Below, in pieces: positions 29,643 to 38,954 of a stretch of 64,000 bases of DNA. The position numbers and the translations under genes were made by a program. The stretch lies in the NCBI GenBank assembly GCA_020310875.1, contig CM035433.1, positions 107,871,758 to 107,935,757 of the forward strand. Direction: 5' to 3'. A model generated the notes under the pieces. The model did no database searches. It worked only from the letters and a program-made list of their open reading frames with translations, and was not told the DNA's origin. Numbering within the stretch: the stretch's first letter is position 1; every line of letters begins with the position of its first letter. The stretch comes from Ceratopteris richardii. Taxonomy: Eukaryota; Streptophyta; Polypodiopsida; Polypodiales; Pteridaceae.

Positions 29643-32600
29643 CTACTTGAGTTCAAGCTGAGAGCTAATCTCCCTTGGAGAATGTGCACCACTAATCTTG
29701 TTTGGAGCATCATGTGCCAAATGCGTGGCCGTGTAATGTCGCCCTATTATGCATACTTTAGGTGCATTGTGTACTTCATGAGTGCAATTAGGATTGTCAA
29801 ATGGTGAAGTTTTTCTTTGCACTTTCTTCGGCCTCCATATCTGAGTCGTGGTCACCCTTTTGATACATGTCCTTTTGTTGCGTCCTTGATTGGTTGGTAT
29901 TGGTTTGATCTGACTCGGAGCACCAAAATCCGTGCCTAGGGTTCGCTGTTGAGATTGCTTGGGTCTGCTGCTTCGTCTTTTTTGAAAAGAGGTATGTTCT
30001 TGGGTCGTCCCAGCTTTCTTTGCATTCCGAGCAGCCTTCTTGTGAATCCATATCTGTTGTCGGCCTCTCTGAGCTTCGAGTAAGGGTTTCGGAACCCAAA
30101 TTTGCACTACTTTTTCCATAGACTTGGTTACTCCTCTTGCTGGTTCTGGGTTGGGTGTTGGTTGTCCTTGAATGCTCATTTGATCCTTGCGCACCCATTT
30201 GTATTTGTGTTGTGTTTGACCGGAACCTGTGCTTGAGGTTCTCCAATAGGTCGGTTGGGTAGCCTGTTGATAGTTTTGGGTGGTGGTTGAACTTTTCTTG
30301 ACCGTTTGGGAATGTTCAGGTTCCTCTGCGGTCATCCTTGCATTCGAGGTCTCTGCTGTTTCCACATTGACTTTAGGAGCCTGGGTACCGGATTCCCTTT
30401 GTGGTTCTTTGCCTAAGCTATTCTCCGAATTTTCCACAATCTTAGGTTGGCACAGTGGCTTCTCTCCTAGTAAGCTAAATATTTCTTTGTGCCCTATTTT
30501 GGCAGAGATATACCCTTGAGCTAGATGGATACATACTTCATTCTCGATAATCCAGTCTTGTCCTAAAATCAAGTCTTCTATCAGGTCCTCATCGTTGCAG
30601 ACTAACACTCTCTGTTTCATGGAGGAATTTCCTATGTGTAGAGATATGTTTGTCGTTCCAATACATTCTATGGTTTGACCTCCTACTCCTATCAAACGTG
30701 CACTTGTGGGATTCACCTTCAACTGCTGATCTTTTATGACCTTGTTTCGTACACAACTAAGTCCTGCTCCTGAGTCGATTAATGCGTCTATCAATTTATA
30801 CTCCGTCTGACCAATCCCTAAGTTTAAGTAAGGCTGTGCATTGTACACACCATTCGTATCAGGGTTATTGACTCGATAATTAGCCATAGGGATAAGTTCT
30901 TCACCTTGGAGATAGCGTTCGTCTCTTTGCCTCATCCATTCTTTTCGTTTCCTAATGCGTTCTAGGGCTTCCTGTCTCGCTTCTTCTCGTATTCGTTCTT
31001 CTTCCCTTTTCCTATTTTGAGCTCCCAACAGTCTAGCTAGCATTTCATCGGTCAGAGGCTCCATAAATCGTTTCACTCGGCACCCACTGATGTAATTAGG
31101 AAGAATGTCTCCGTCTAGTGTGGCGAGATTGACTGCACCACTAGTGGAGATTCGATTTATAATGAGGGGACCATATCCGCGTTTTTGGAGCTTCTTTGCG
31201 TGCTGTTTTAGGGTGTACACCAAGACTAAATCACCTTCTTTGAGTCCCTTATCTTTAATATGTGAGTCATGGTATGCCTTTTGTCTCCGTTTAGCGGCAT
31301 AGATGCCTGCCACCGCTTGCAATCTAGTCTCATGCAGTTTTTCAATTCGATCTAATTGCTGAGACAATTCATGACCGTTCCACTCGTATTGTTGAGCTAC
31401 TTTTAATGTAGGTATTAAGAAGTCAATAGGCAAAATCGCATTCTGCCCATACACTAGGTTGAATGGTGTAGTTCCAATGGCCGTTTTATATGCCACTCGG
31501 AAGGCCCAAATTGCATGATGCAATTGTTTGTCCCAATCTGACCTTCCATTATTGACAATCTTTGTCAATACCGTACATAGTACCTTGTTGGAACTCTCTG
31601 CTTGACCATTGGCTTGGGGATGGTATGGGGCAGATTTTTTATGGATTACTAGGAATTCATTCATAAGTGATTCAATGACTTCGTTTAGGAAGTGAGTCCC
31701 TCGATCACTCACTATCTCGATCGGTAGTCCAAATCGTGTGAAAATATGCTCAAAGAGAAATTTTGCAGTTGTTTGAGCATCATTCTTTCTGGTAGCCTTG
31801 GCTTCTACCCATTTTGTCAAGTAGTCGGTGGCTACTATTATATACTCCGCATGTGATCCTTTCGCAGGTGGGTTGATTGGTCCTATGAAGTCAATTCCCC
31901 ACTTGGTGAATGCTCTCGCACAAACCATGGGTCTCAAAGGCATGTCATCTCTTCTAATGGGGTATTTTGCTCTCTGGCATGTTTCGCAACTTCTCACATA
32001 TGTCTCCGCATCCATATGTAGAGTTGGCCACCACAAGCCTGCAAAGAGAATCATCTTGACCGTTCTATCTGCTGAAAAATGTCCTCCCGCAGCTCCTGCG
32101 TGTGCCATTTCTAAGATGGGAAAATACTCTCCTTCATGAACACATAATCTGAGTTGATTGTCTCGTCCTCTTTTGAACAACTGTTTTCCCATTATCACAT
32201 AATCTTTGCTCAATTCTTCTAGGGATCGCTTTCTTGCTAGGCTAGCTCCTATTTCGTGCTCTTTGGTTTTGAGGAATTGCACTAATGATTTACTCCAATT
32301 AGGCGCTATGGTAGAAAAGGGTAAGGACACATGATCCTCTGAGCTAACTTCTTTGCATTCCACACAATTACTTACATGCTCGTGAACGTCCTTGGACATA
32401 TCAGGCCAATATACGCCTAACCTCTTTAATTCTCGTATTGTTCCCTGCATCCTTTGATGGGTTCTCCACTTGTTTACGTGTGCTTGCTGAATTAATTGCT
32501 TCTGTTCGTCCTCCTCGACACATCTAGATAAGACACCGTTTGGTTCCTTATAATACATACTTCCAGCAACAATGTGTAAATTTCTTGTTTGAAGAATCTC

Positions 32601-35600
32601 TTTTTTGCTATCCTTATTTATTGAGTGTTGAGGACCATGGGTGAGCATAGGAATCAGTTGTTCCGCCCACTTTGGACATACCTCAAGATTAAACAAATAC
32701 GTATCTGGTAATTCATCCGGTACTCCGCTAGGTGGCTCTCCGTGTTTTAATCTAGAAAGGTGGTCTGCTCTCACATGTGTGTTTCCTTTTTTGACCACTA
32801 CCTCAAAGTCAAACTCCATTAGTAACAAGAACCATCGTACCAATCTCCCTGTGTTGCAAGGCTTATTGACTAGATACAACAAGGCTTGATGGTCAATGAA
32901 GAATTTGAACTTGTTGGCTAAGAGGTAATGTCTAAACTTTTTTACTGCGTAGACCATTCCTAAGCCCTCTCTTTCAGTAGTCGTGTAATTTCTCTCAGCT
33001 TGGTTTAATTGTCTACTCGCGTAAGCGATTGGATGATCAAGCTTTCCTTCATCGGCCGGTTGAGCCAGGATGCATCCAATTGCATAGTTCGAAGCATCAA
33101 CATGGATATGAAAAGGCTTGCTCCAGCTGGGTGACTTTAGGATTGGGGCTGTACTCAGCCTCTTTTTAAGCTCGTTGAAGGCCTTCTCACACTCGTCTGT
33201 CCAAGTGAACTGAGTCAATAGACCGTATAAAGGCTTAGCTATTATGGCATACATGTGAATGAACCTACGGTAATATCCACAATGTCCCATAAAGGCTTGC
33301 ACTTCCTTCGCATTCTTGGGTCTTGGTAAGTCCAATATGACTTTAATCTTATCCTCATCTGTAGATATTCCATTCTTTGAAACGATGTGTCCTAGGATTT
33401 TTCCTTGTCTTACCATGAAGACACATTTTTTAGGGTTCAAGCAAACTCTATACTGCCTACATTTGTTGAATATTTTCCGCAGTTCCGGTATGTGATCTGG
33501 TCGTTGATTTGAGTATGTACACAGATCATCTACGTATACTTCCATGCTTTTTCTCAGAAATTCTTTGAAAACATGACACATCAATCGTTGGAAGGTGGCT
33601 GGCGCATTAGTGAGCCCGAAAGGCATCACTCTAAATGCATAGATTCCCCATTCAGTCGCGAATGCGGTTTTATGCTGGTCCTCAGTTGCAATAGCTACTT
33701 GGTTATAACCAGAGAATCCATCCAAGAAGCTATAGACCTCCTTGCCGGCGACTCTTTCCAAAAGATGGTCTGTGATGGGTAAAGGAAAACTATCTCGTAT
33801 AGTTGCTGCATTTACTTTTTTCAAGTTGATACACACCCTTAGTTTTCCGTTTTTCTTGGGCACTACAACTAGTGGCGATACCCATTCTGTGTGTTCAATC
33901 TCATAAATGAATCCTGCCGCTAGTAATTTGTCAATTTCTTCCTTTATTTTTGCAGCGTAAACTTCGTTATACGTGTAAGGGCGTTGTTTAGAAGGTTTCG
34001 CATCTGCAGTCATAGGGATTCGATGAGCGCATATGCTAGGTTCTACACCCTTAAGGTCTTTGTACGTCCAAGCAAATACATCTCGATATTCTCGGATAAG
34101 GTGTATGAGTTCCTCTTCTTCCTCGTCTGATACGTCTTTCCCAATATACGTGCACCTCTCTTCTCCGTCTTCTATCGTTACAACCACTTTTTTGGTTTGT
34201 TCTTTGTTATCATAGGCTTCTCCGTCTCGTGCTTCTCGTTTAGGCATTTGAGTTGCTATTTTCCTTTCTTCCACTTCGTATCTTTTAAAATGTTCTGGAA
34301 CTTCGAAGTGGTCTGGTTCAGGTTCCACTTTACTTGTGTCCTCTCTATGCTCGTGCATTCTTGGGACAGTCTCAATTGCTAAGACTTCAGTCGTTTTTTC
34401 TTTTGATTCTTTTTGCATAGTTTCTAAATATTGTTCTTCAGAGTCGAACTCTGGTTCCATTTCTATGCTTTCGTATTCTTCTTTCTCCTCTTCCTCTGCA
34501 AGTTCTCCTGCTTCTACTTCTTGGAGGACAACCATGTAGAGGTTCACATCATATCCTTCCTCGTCTATACAGTCGTTCATCGTCAATACTTCTTCATTCA
34601 CACAAACGTCTAATGTGGCTAGGATTTCCATCCAGCCATGTGGTTCAAAGAGTTCATCTGAAAAAATTTGAGGCATATAATCGGGGTCTTCTATCGATCG
34701 ATAATTAGGGTGCCCTATTGGCCACATTTGTTTTTTACACTCCTCCTTCTTGGCTTCTTTGCACATCCACAACTGGGCATCCTCATGCATCCAAGATTGG
34801 TCACTTGATCCAGCACTGTGAATGGATATGTCATCTTCTTCTTTGTGGACTGGATTCCATTGTAATGGAGGGACATCCCGATAAGCGAATGTGTGCAGGT
34901 TTATCTTGGTAGTGTTCCCTTGATGTTGGAGATATAATGAATCTCTGCCCCAATCTTGTACTACTCGCATCTGTCGCATGAATGGTCGTCCTAATATCAT
35001 TTCATAATTGTTTGCTTTTTCAAACTTACATATGGCCAATGTGTGTTCAAACTCTACCCCACACGTGGTTAACCTAATTCCTTCCAATATTCCTAGGGGT
35101 CTCTCTACATGTCCATCTGCTAATTGTAACTTCATGCGAGTGGGTCGTAAGGCTGGTTTACCCCACTTTTCCCAAATTTCCTTCGTTGCAATTCCTACTC
35201 CAGCTCCAGTGTCTAAGATGGCCTTGGTCATGTACCCATTGTAGGTGACAGGTAAACAAGTATTACCTTCATCTCCTTCACTAAATTCTCCTACTTTATC
35301 AACTGGAACTCGTATTTTGGAGTGGTTTTCTTTTTCCTTTCCTTTCATTTCTCCTTTCTCTGCCGGTGATTCTATTTGATTTGCTAGCTGTCTCCATAAA
35401 TGTGGTCTAAGTTGAAGCAACTCTTCCACCGTCAATTTACATTGCACCTTTGTTTTCTTAAGTTCTGTTAGATTGTGTGAACTCTCTTCTGAGTTTCCTT
35501 TTTCTTTCCCATGCACCGTGGGTGCTCGTATTATTATCGACTCTCTTTCATATTCTCCCATGTAATTAGGCAATGTTGAAATGCTCATTGTTTCCTCTCT

Positions 35601-38600
35601 TTCTTTATCAAACCTTGACACTTCCTCATATGCTTCCTCTAGGTTATGATCATGGTGACTATCTGCTCCAATTATTTCCTCAAAAGGAGGTGGACTGATT
35701 CCATCCTTTTTCCATTGCTCTTCTCTAATTCTTTTCCACAAATCTTTGGACCAATCTTCCTCTAGGTCGGGTATTATGGATACCTGTTCTTCTTGAGATT
35801 TCTTTCGTTCATTTCGATCATTTTCCCGACTAGGTTCCTTATCCTTAGGTTGTATGCACTCTTCATATAGTTCCTGTGCGATCCTTGTTTCAGGCAAAAT
35901 TGGGATAGTTGTTTCTAGAGTCGCCTGTGCTACTTCGATGAGCTTTTTGCATATCGCCAATCTTTCTTTCTCTAATTCCCCTTGAGGATAGAGTCTTTCT
36001 TGTTGTTCTAGGTTTGGTCCCATTTGGATTCTAGCTTGGTATGCTTTTAACCACATGTCCAATTCCTCTGGTTTTGGGTCCGCTAGAATTGATCCTGGCT
36101 TCTTTGCCTCTGAACTAATTGGTGGTGTATCAGGGGTCTCCTTATGCTTTTGTTGTTCGTTATGTTTTCTAGAACCCTTTGCTTGTTTTTTGCTGTTTTG
36201 GCTCTTGTTTCTTGCCCATTTCTCCTTGAGCTTTTCTCGTCTTTCTTTCCATTTTTGTACTTTGGTGTTTTGGGTATTCCCACATGAGTTCTCTGAATCC
36301 TCGACTATCTGAATGTTAGCGTCTCTTGTTTTATTGTTCTCTAGTTTCTCTTCCGGTTGTTTTCCTGTTTGTTGTTTTGTTTGAGCTCTAGTAATAGCTT
36401 TTAGCGGTACAGTGTACTCCTTATCACTTCCAGATTCTTCTATGACCTCTATTACGTTGATTGGTGCAGGACCTTGAGTTTTTGTAGGGTTCTTAGGGCA
36501 ATCTCTAAAAAGATGTTCTTTCCCACAATCACTACAATATCCTTCCCAGATCCTGGGTGGTGGAGGGTTGTAAGGTCGAGGACACTCCCGAATGAAGTGA
36601 TCCCCTCCGCATCTATAACATGGTCCTCTTTGCACGGGTGGTCTAATAGGAGGTCTCAACGGTTGTTGTGTCTTGGGCATTGTATACATTAAAGTTGCAG
36701 TTTCCACTCCATAATTCTGATCAAATCCTTCATATCCATAATAGGCCACGTCATATGCTGGTTCATATTCCATCATGTTGGCTTCATATGGATAGTACTC
36801 TCCTGGTGGAGGTTCATACCCTTGGTTGGTTGATTCTACATTGGTCGCTATTGAAGCTGGTATTATGGCTCTTTCCAAGTTTTCTTCTGGTTGAGTATAC
36901 TTCACAGGTACAACTTGTTGAGGTTGTGACAATTGGGGTCCCAAAACTGGTTGTGGTGGCGGATACGGTGCTTGCTCATATTGTCTCTGTGCTCCTACCG
37001 GATACGGGTTGTATCTAGGCATCTCCCTACCAAGCTCTCTAGGTGGGTATCCATAAGGTCGGTATTGGGGTGGGTGGACAGGTCGTGTTTGCCTATTAAA
37101 GGGACAGTTCTCGGTTGTGTGATTGGTATATTTTTGCTCGATGTGGCAGTATGAAGAAGTCCCTTGTTGTTGCTGTCTGTTGTGTGGATACATTGGTTGT
37201 GCACCGGCTCCTCCTCTGGTACACAAGTGTGTGGGATGTTCTCCTCCACATAAGTTACACCTCCTCAACATGGGCACTCTTTGAGCTGGATATTGGTAAG
37301 CTCTCTGTCCTTGGACTCCTAGTTTCTTAGCTAATAGTTCTGCTAGTTCTTCCATATTGCTAGAATTGGACGTCACTGTGCTTCTTGAGTCTTCTGATTT
37401 TGTGAGGTCGGTAGTACCTTTAAGGTCCTCAGCAAGGTTGTCTTCCAAGTCGATGCACTCTTGAAGACACTCACTCAATGTTTGCAGCCTCTTTACATAT
37501 ACTAGGGTTCTTAGGGTCCCGTTAGAGAGTCCATCTAAAAATAATGAAATCATCTTTTGTTGAGTCGGTCTCTCAGCTGTAGGACATCTATCCACGTATT
37601 GGTTGAATCTTCGGGCAGCTGTCTTCACAGTTTCATTAGGGTTTTGCTTAAAGCTATGGATTAATGATGCAGAATTGTGCTTAATCCCTCTTTTTGTAAA
37701 TTCTCCTATAAATTCTTGAAAGAATTGCTCCATGTTTCCAAATCGATTGGGATCTAAAGGTTGGAACCAAGTTAGAGCTGTTCCTGTGAGGGTGAGTCCA
37801 AAAGACTCATACTGCACAAAGAAGTCCTCTACTTGTTCTGCTCTTAGAACTTGTTTAAATTCGGCAATATGATCATATGGCTCCCCTGATCCATCATAAT
37901 GGTTTCTCATAAACTTCGCAACTTGGATTGGTCTCAATCTTCTCATTGGTTCAGGTGGTCTGAGCATTACAGGGAAAACCGGGACAGCTGGTCGTAATGG
38001 AGGCATTCCTGGCTGTCCTCCCACAGGTGGTCGAGGTCTGACCGGTGGTCGGAAATGGTTCCCCATCCCTGTGTGGGTCTGATTATGAGTGTGCTCACCT
38101 GGAGTTGCAAACTGTACATGAGTACGGTTGGGCACACTTCTTTGACTGGTCTGTCCTGATGTGGTATGTTCCGTCTCTTGTTGATCTCCAAAAGGATTCT
38201 GCGAGGTAGTTGCCTGCTCCCTCTGAGGAAATACAGGCGCACCCATATATCTCAGCCGAGCCTTGTCTAGGACAGCTACGGGCCAATATCTTCTTTGATT
38301 CTTATCTAGGTAAGTGAGTCTAGTGTCGTCATCTGGGTCTTTCAACTCATAGAATGTCATGGGGCTCTCTCCGATTCCTTGAACAGGTACGTCAGTTTGA
38401 AGCAATAAGTCTGCTCCGTGAATCATGTAGACTTCCAACAGGTAGTCGTCTTGAGGTATCAAGTCTCCTCTCAAGACCCGTGATACTTGTGATCTGCCTC
38501 TAGGGGTGGTCACTAACTCTTCAGAGTTGTTGGGATCCATGAACTCTCCTCTTTCATTGATCCTCTCCTGAAATTCAGTTACTATATAGATGTGACCCAT

Positions 38601-38954
38601 TTTGTCAATGTAAGCACCTCCCTCGTGTTTGACAGCTGGTCGTGGTATGATGGTGACATCTTGTGCTGTTGCCATTCTGGCAACAGACCTGTTTAAGCCA
38701 TCCAGGTAGATTGGAATCTCCTGGGCATTTGTGGATACATATTGTAGGGCAGTGCGGTACTCACCTTCCACTGTAGACATGAAGTTCCTATGTGGTGCTG
38801 GACCTTGCATGTCTTCTGATGCCATGGGTATGTCTTCCTCAGATTCACTAGAGGTCTCTGAGTAGACGGAGTGGTGACTGACCTGAGCAGTGCTTCCAAT
38901 AGAAGAGATGACACTCCTTCGGCTACTTAGCACTCTTCCTGACCTCAAGTTCAT
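29643..38954 (-). CDS. Ty3/gypsy gag-pol polyprotein (element M)
   Basis: 3103 codons, no stop. Approximate residues: M-N-L-R-S-G start; gag core 358-460; four Cys/His knuckles (565, 603, 778, 805), three of them C-x2-C-x3-H-x4-C; retropepsin 1 (A-I-L-D-T-G-A at 1245, I-L-G-R-P-F at 1320); acidic spacer 1440-1640; RT 1665-1900 with Y-V-D-D-L at about 1807; RNase H 1945-2065 (H-V-D-A-S-N, D-H-Q-A-L); HHCC module 1 (2155-2200); HHCC module 2 (2283-2326); integrase core with D 2354, D 2414 and E 2450 (D-x35-E); GPY/F-like block 2590; retropepsin 2 (A-L-I-D-S-G-A at 2726, L-I-L-G-Q-D-W at 2797); tail with four I-W-V-P-K-like motifs. No chromodomain. There is no frameshift between gag and pol, so processing must rely on protease. 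The second protease and duplicated HHCC are unusual. Confidence 0.95.
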   Translation of the reverse strand: MNLRSGRVLSSRRSVISSIGSTAQVSHHSVYSETSSESEEDIPMASEDMQGPAPHRNFMSTVEGEYRTALQYVSTNAQEIPIYLDGLNRSVARMATAQDVTIIPRPAVKHEGGAYIDKMGHIYIVTEFQERINERGEFMDPNNSEELVTTPRGRSQVSRVLRGDLIPQDDYLLEVYMIHGADLLLQTDVPVQGIGESPMTFYELKDPDDDTRLTYLDKNQRRYWPVAVLDKARLRYMGAPVFPQREQATTSQNPFGDQQETEHTTSGQTSQRSVPNRTHVQFATPGEHTHNQTHTGMGNHFRPPVRPRPPVGGQPGMPPLRPAVPVFPVMLRPPEPMRRLRPIQVAKFMRNHYDGSGEPYDHIAEFKQVLRAEQVEDFFVQYESFGLTLTGTALTWFQPLDPNRFGNMEQFFQEFIGEFTKRGIKHNSASLIHSFKQNPNETVKTAARRFNQYVDRCPTAERPTQQKMISLFLDGLSNGTLRTLVYVKRLQTLSECLQECIDLEDNLAEDLKGTTDLTKSEDSRSTVTSNSSNMEELAELLAKKLGVQGQRAYQYPAQRVPMLRRCNLCGGEHPTHLCTRGGAGAQPMYPHNRQQQQGTSSYCHIEQKYTNHTTENCPFNRQTRPVHPPQYRPYGYPPRELGREMPRYNPYPVGAQRQYEQAPYPPPQPVLGPQLSQPQQVVPVKYTQPEENLERAIIPASIATNVESTNQGYEPPPGEYYPYEANMMEYEPAYDVAYYGYEGFDQNYGVETATLMYTMPKTQQPLRPPIRPPVQRGPCYRCGGDHFIRECPRPYNPPPPRIWEGYCSDCGKEHLFRDCPKNPTKTQGPAPINVIEVIEESGSDKEYTVPLKAITRAQTKQQTGKQPEEKLENNKTRDANIQIVEDSENSCGNTQNTKVQKWKERREKLKEKWARNKSQNSKKQAKGSRKHNEQQKHKETPDTPPISSEAKKPGSILADPKPEELDMWLKAYQARIQMGPNLEQQERLYPQGELEKERLAICKKLIEVAQATLETTIPILPETRIAQELYEECIQPKDKEPSRENDRNERKKSQEEQVSIIPDLEEDWSKDLWKRIREEQWKKDGISPPPFEEIIGADSHHDHNLEEAYEEVSRFDKEREETMSISTLPNYMGEYERESIIIRAPTVHGKEKGNSEESSHNLTELKKTKVQCKLTVEELLQLRPHLWRQLANQIESPAEKGEMKGKEKENHSKIRVPVDKVGEFSEGDEGNTCLPVTYNGYMTKAILDTGAGVGIATKEIWEKWGKPALRPTRMKLQLADGHVERPLGILEGIRLTTCGVEFEHTLAICKFEKANNYEMILGRPFMRQMRVVQDWGRDSLYLQHQGNTTKINLHTFAYRDVPPLQWNPVHKEEDDISIHSAGSSDQSWMHEDAQLWMCKEAKKEECKKQMWPIGHPNYRSIEDPDYMPQIFSDELFEPHGWMEILATLDVCVNEEVLTMNDCIDEEGYDVNLYMVVLQEVEAGELAEEEEKEEYESIEMEPEFDSEEQYLETMQKESKEKTTEVLAIETVPRMHEHREDTSKVEPEPDHFEVPEHFKRYEVEERKIATQMPKREARDGEAYDNKEQTKKVVVTIEDGEERCTYIGKDVSDEEEEELIHLIREYRDVFAWTYKDLKGVEPSICAHRIPMTADAKPSKQRPYTYNEVYAAKIKEEIDKLLAAGFIYEIEHTEWVSPLVVVPKKNGKLRVCINLKKVNAATIRDSFPLPITDHLLERVAGKEVYSFLDGFSGYNQVAIATEDQHKTAFATEWGIYAFRVMPFGLTNAPATFQRLMCHVFKEFLRKSMEVYVDDLCTYSNQRPDHIPELRKIFNKCRQYRVCLNPKKCVFMVRQGKILGHIVSKNGISTDEDKIKVILDLPRPKNAKEVQAFMGHCGYYRRFIHMYAIIAKPLYGLLTQFTWTDECEKAFNELKKRLSTAPILKSPSWSKPFHIHVDASNYAIGCILAQPADEGKLDHPIAYASRQLNQAERNYTTTEREGLGMVYAVKKFRHYLLANKFKFFIDHQALLYLVNKPCNTGRLVRWFLLLMEFDFEVVVKKGNTHVRADHLSRLKHGEPPSGVPDELPDTYLFNLEVCPKWAEQLIPMLTHGPQHSINKDSKKEILQTRNLHIVAGSMYYKEPNGVLSRCVEEDEQKQLIQQAHVNKWRTHQRMQGTIRELKRLGVYWPDMSKDVHEHVSNCVECKEVSSEDHVSLPFSTIAPNWSKSLVQFLKTKEHEIGASLARKRSLEELSKDYVIMGKQLFKRGRDNQLRLCVHEGEYFPILEMAHAGAAGGHFSADRTVKMILFAGLWWPTLHMDAETYVRSCETCQRAKYPIRRDDMPLRPMVCARAFTKWGIDFIGPINPPAKGSHAEYIIVATDYLTKWVEAKATRKNDAQTTAKFLFEHIFTRFGLPIEIVSDRGTHFLNEVIESLMNEFLVIHKKSAPYHPQANGQAESSNKVLCTVLTKIVNNGRSDWDKQLHHAIWAFRVAYKTAIGTTPFNLVYGQNAILPIDFLIPTLKVAQQYEWNGHELSQQLDRIEKLHETRLQAVAGIYAAKRRQKAYHDSHIKDKGLKEGDLVLVYTLKQHAKKLQKRGYGPLIINRISTSGAVNLATLDGDILPNYISGCRVKRFMEPLTDEMLARLLGAQNRKREEERIREEARQEALERIRKRKEWMRQRDERYLQGEELIPMANYRVNNPDTNGVYNAQPYLNLGIGQTEYKLIDALIDSGAGLSCVRNKVIKDQQLKVNPTSARLIGVGGQTIECIGTTNISLHIGNSSMKQRVLVCNDEDLIEDLILGQDWIIENEVCIHLAQGYISAKIGHKEIFSLLGEKPLCQPKIVENSENSLGKEPQRESGTQAPKVNVETAETSNARMTAEEPEHSQTVKKSSTTTQNYQQATQPTYWRTSSTGSGQTQHKYKWVRKDQMSIQGQPTPNPEPARGVTKSMEKVVQIWVPKPLLEAQRGRQQIWIHKKAARNAKKAGTTQEHTSFQKRRSSRPKQSQQRTLGTDFGAPSQIKPIPTNQGRNKRTCIKRVTTTQIWRPKKVQRKTSPFDNPNCTHEVHNAPKVCIIGRHYTATHLAHDAPNKISGAHSPREISSQLELK

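Noticed and set aside
31828-32139. Plus-strand frame of 103 codons opposite the integrase of M
   Set aside because: Antisense shadow of a conserved coding region; its composition follows the other strand.
34033-34539. Serine-rich plus-strand frames opposite M gag-pol
   Set aside because: Shadows of the Glu/Asp-rich coding strand, with no independent support.
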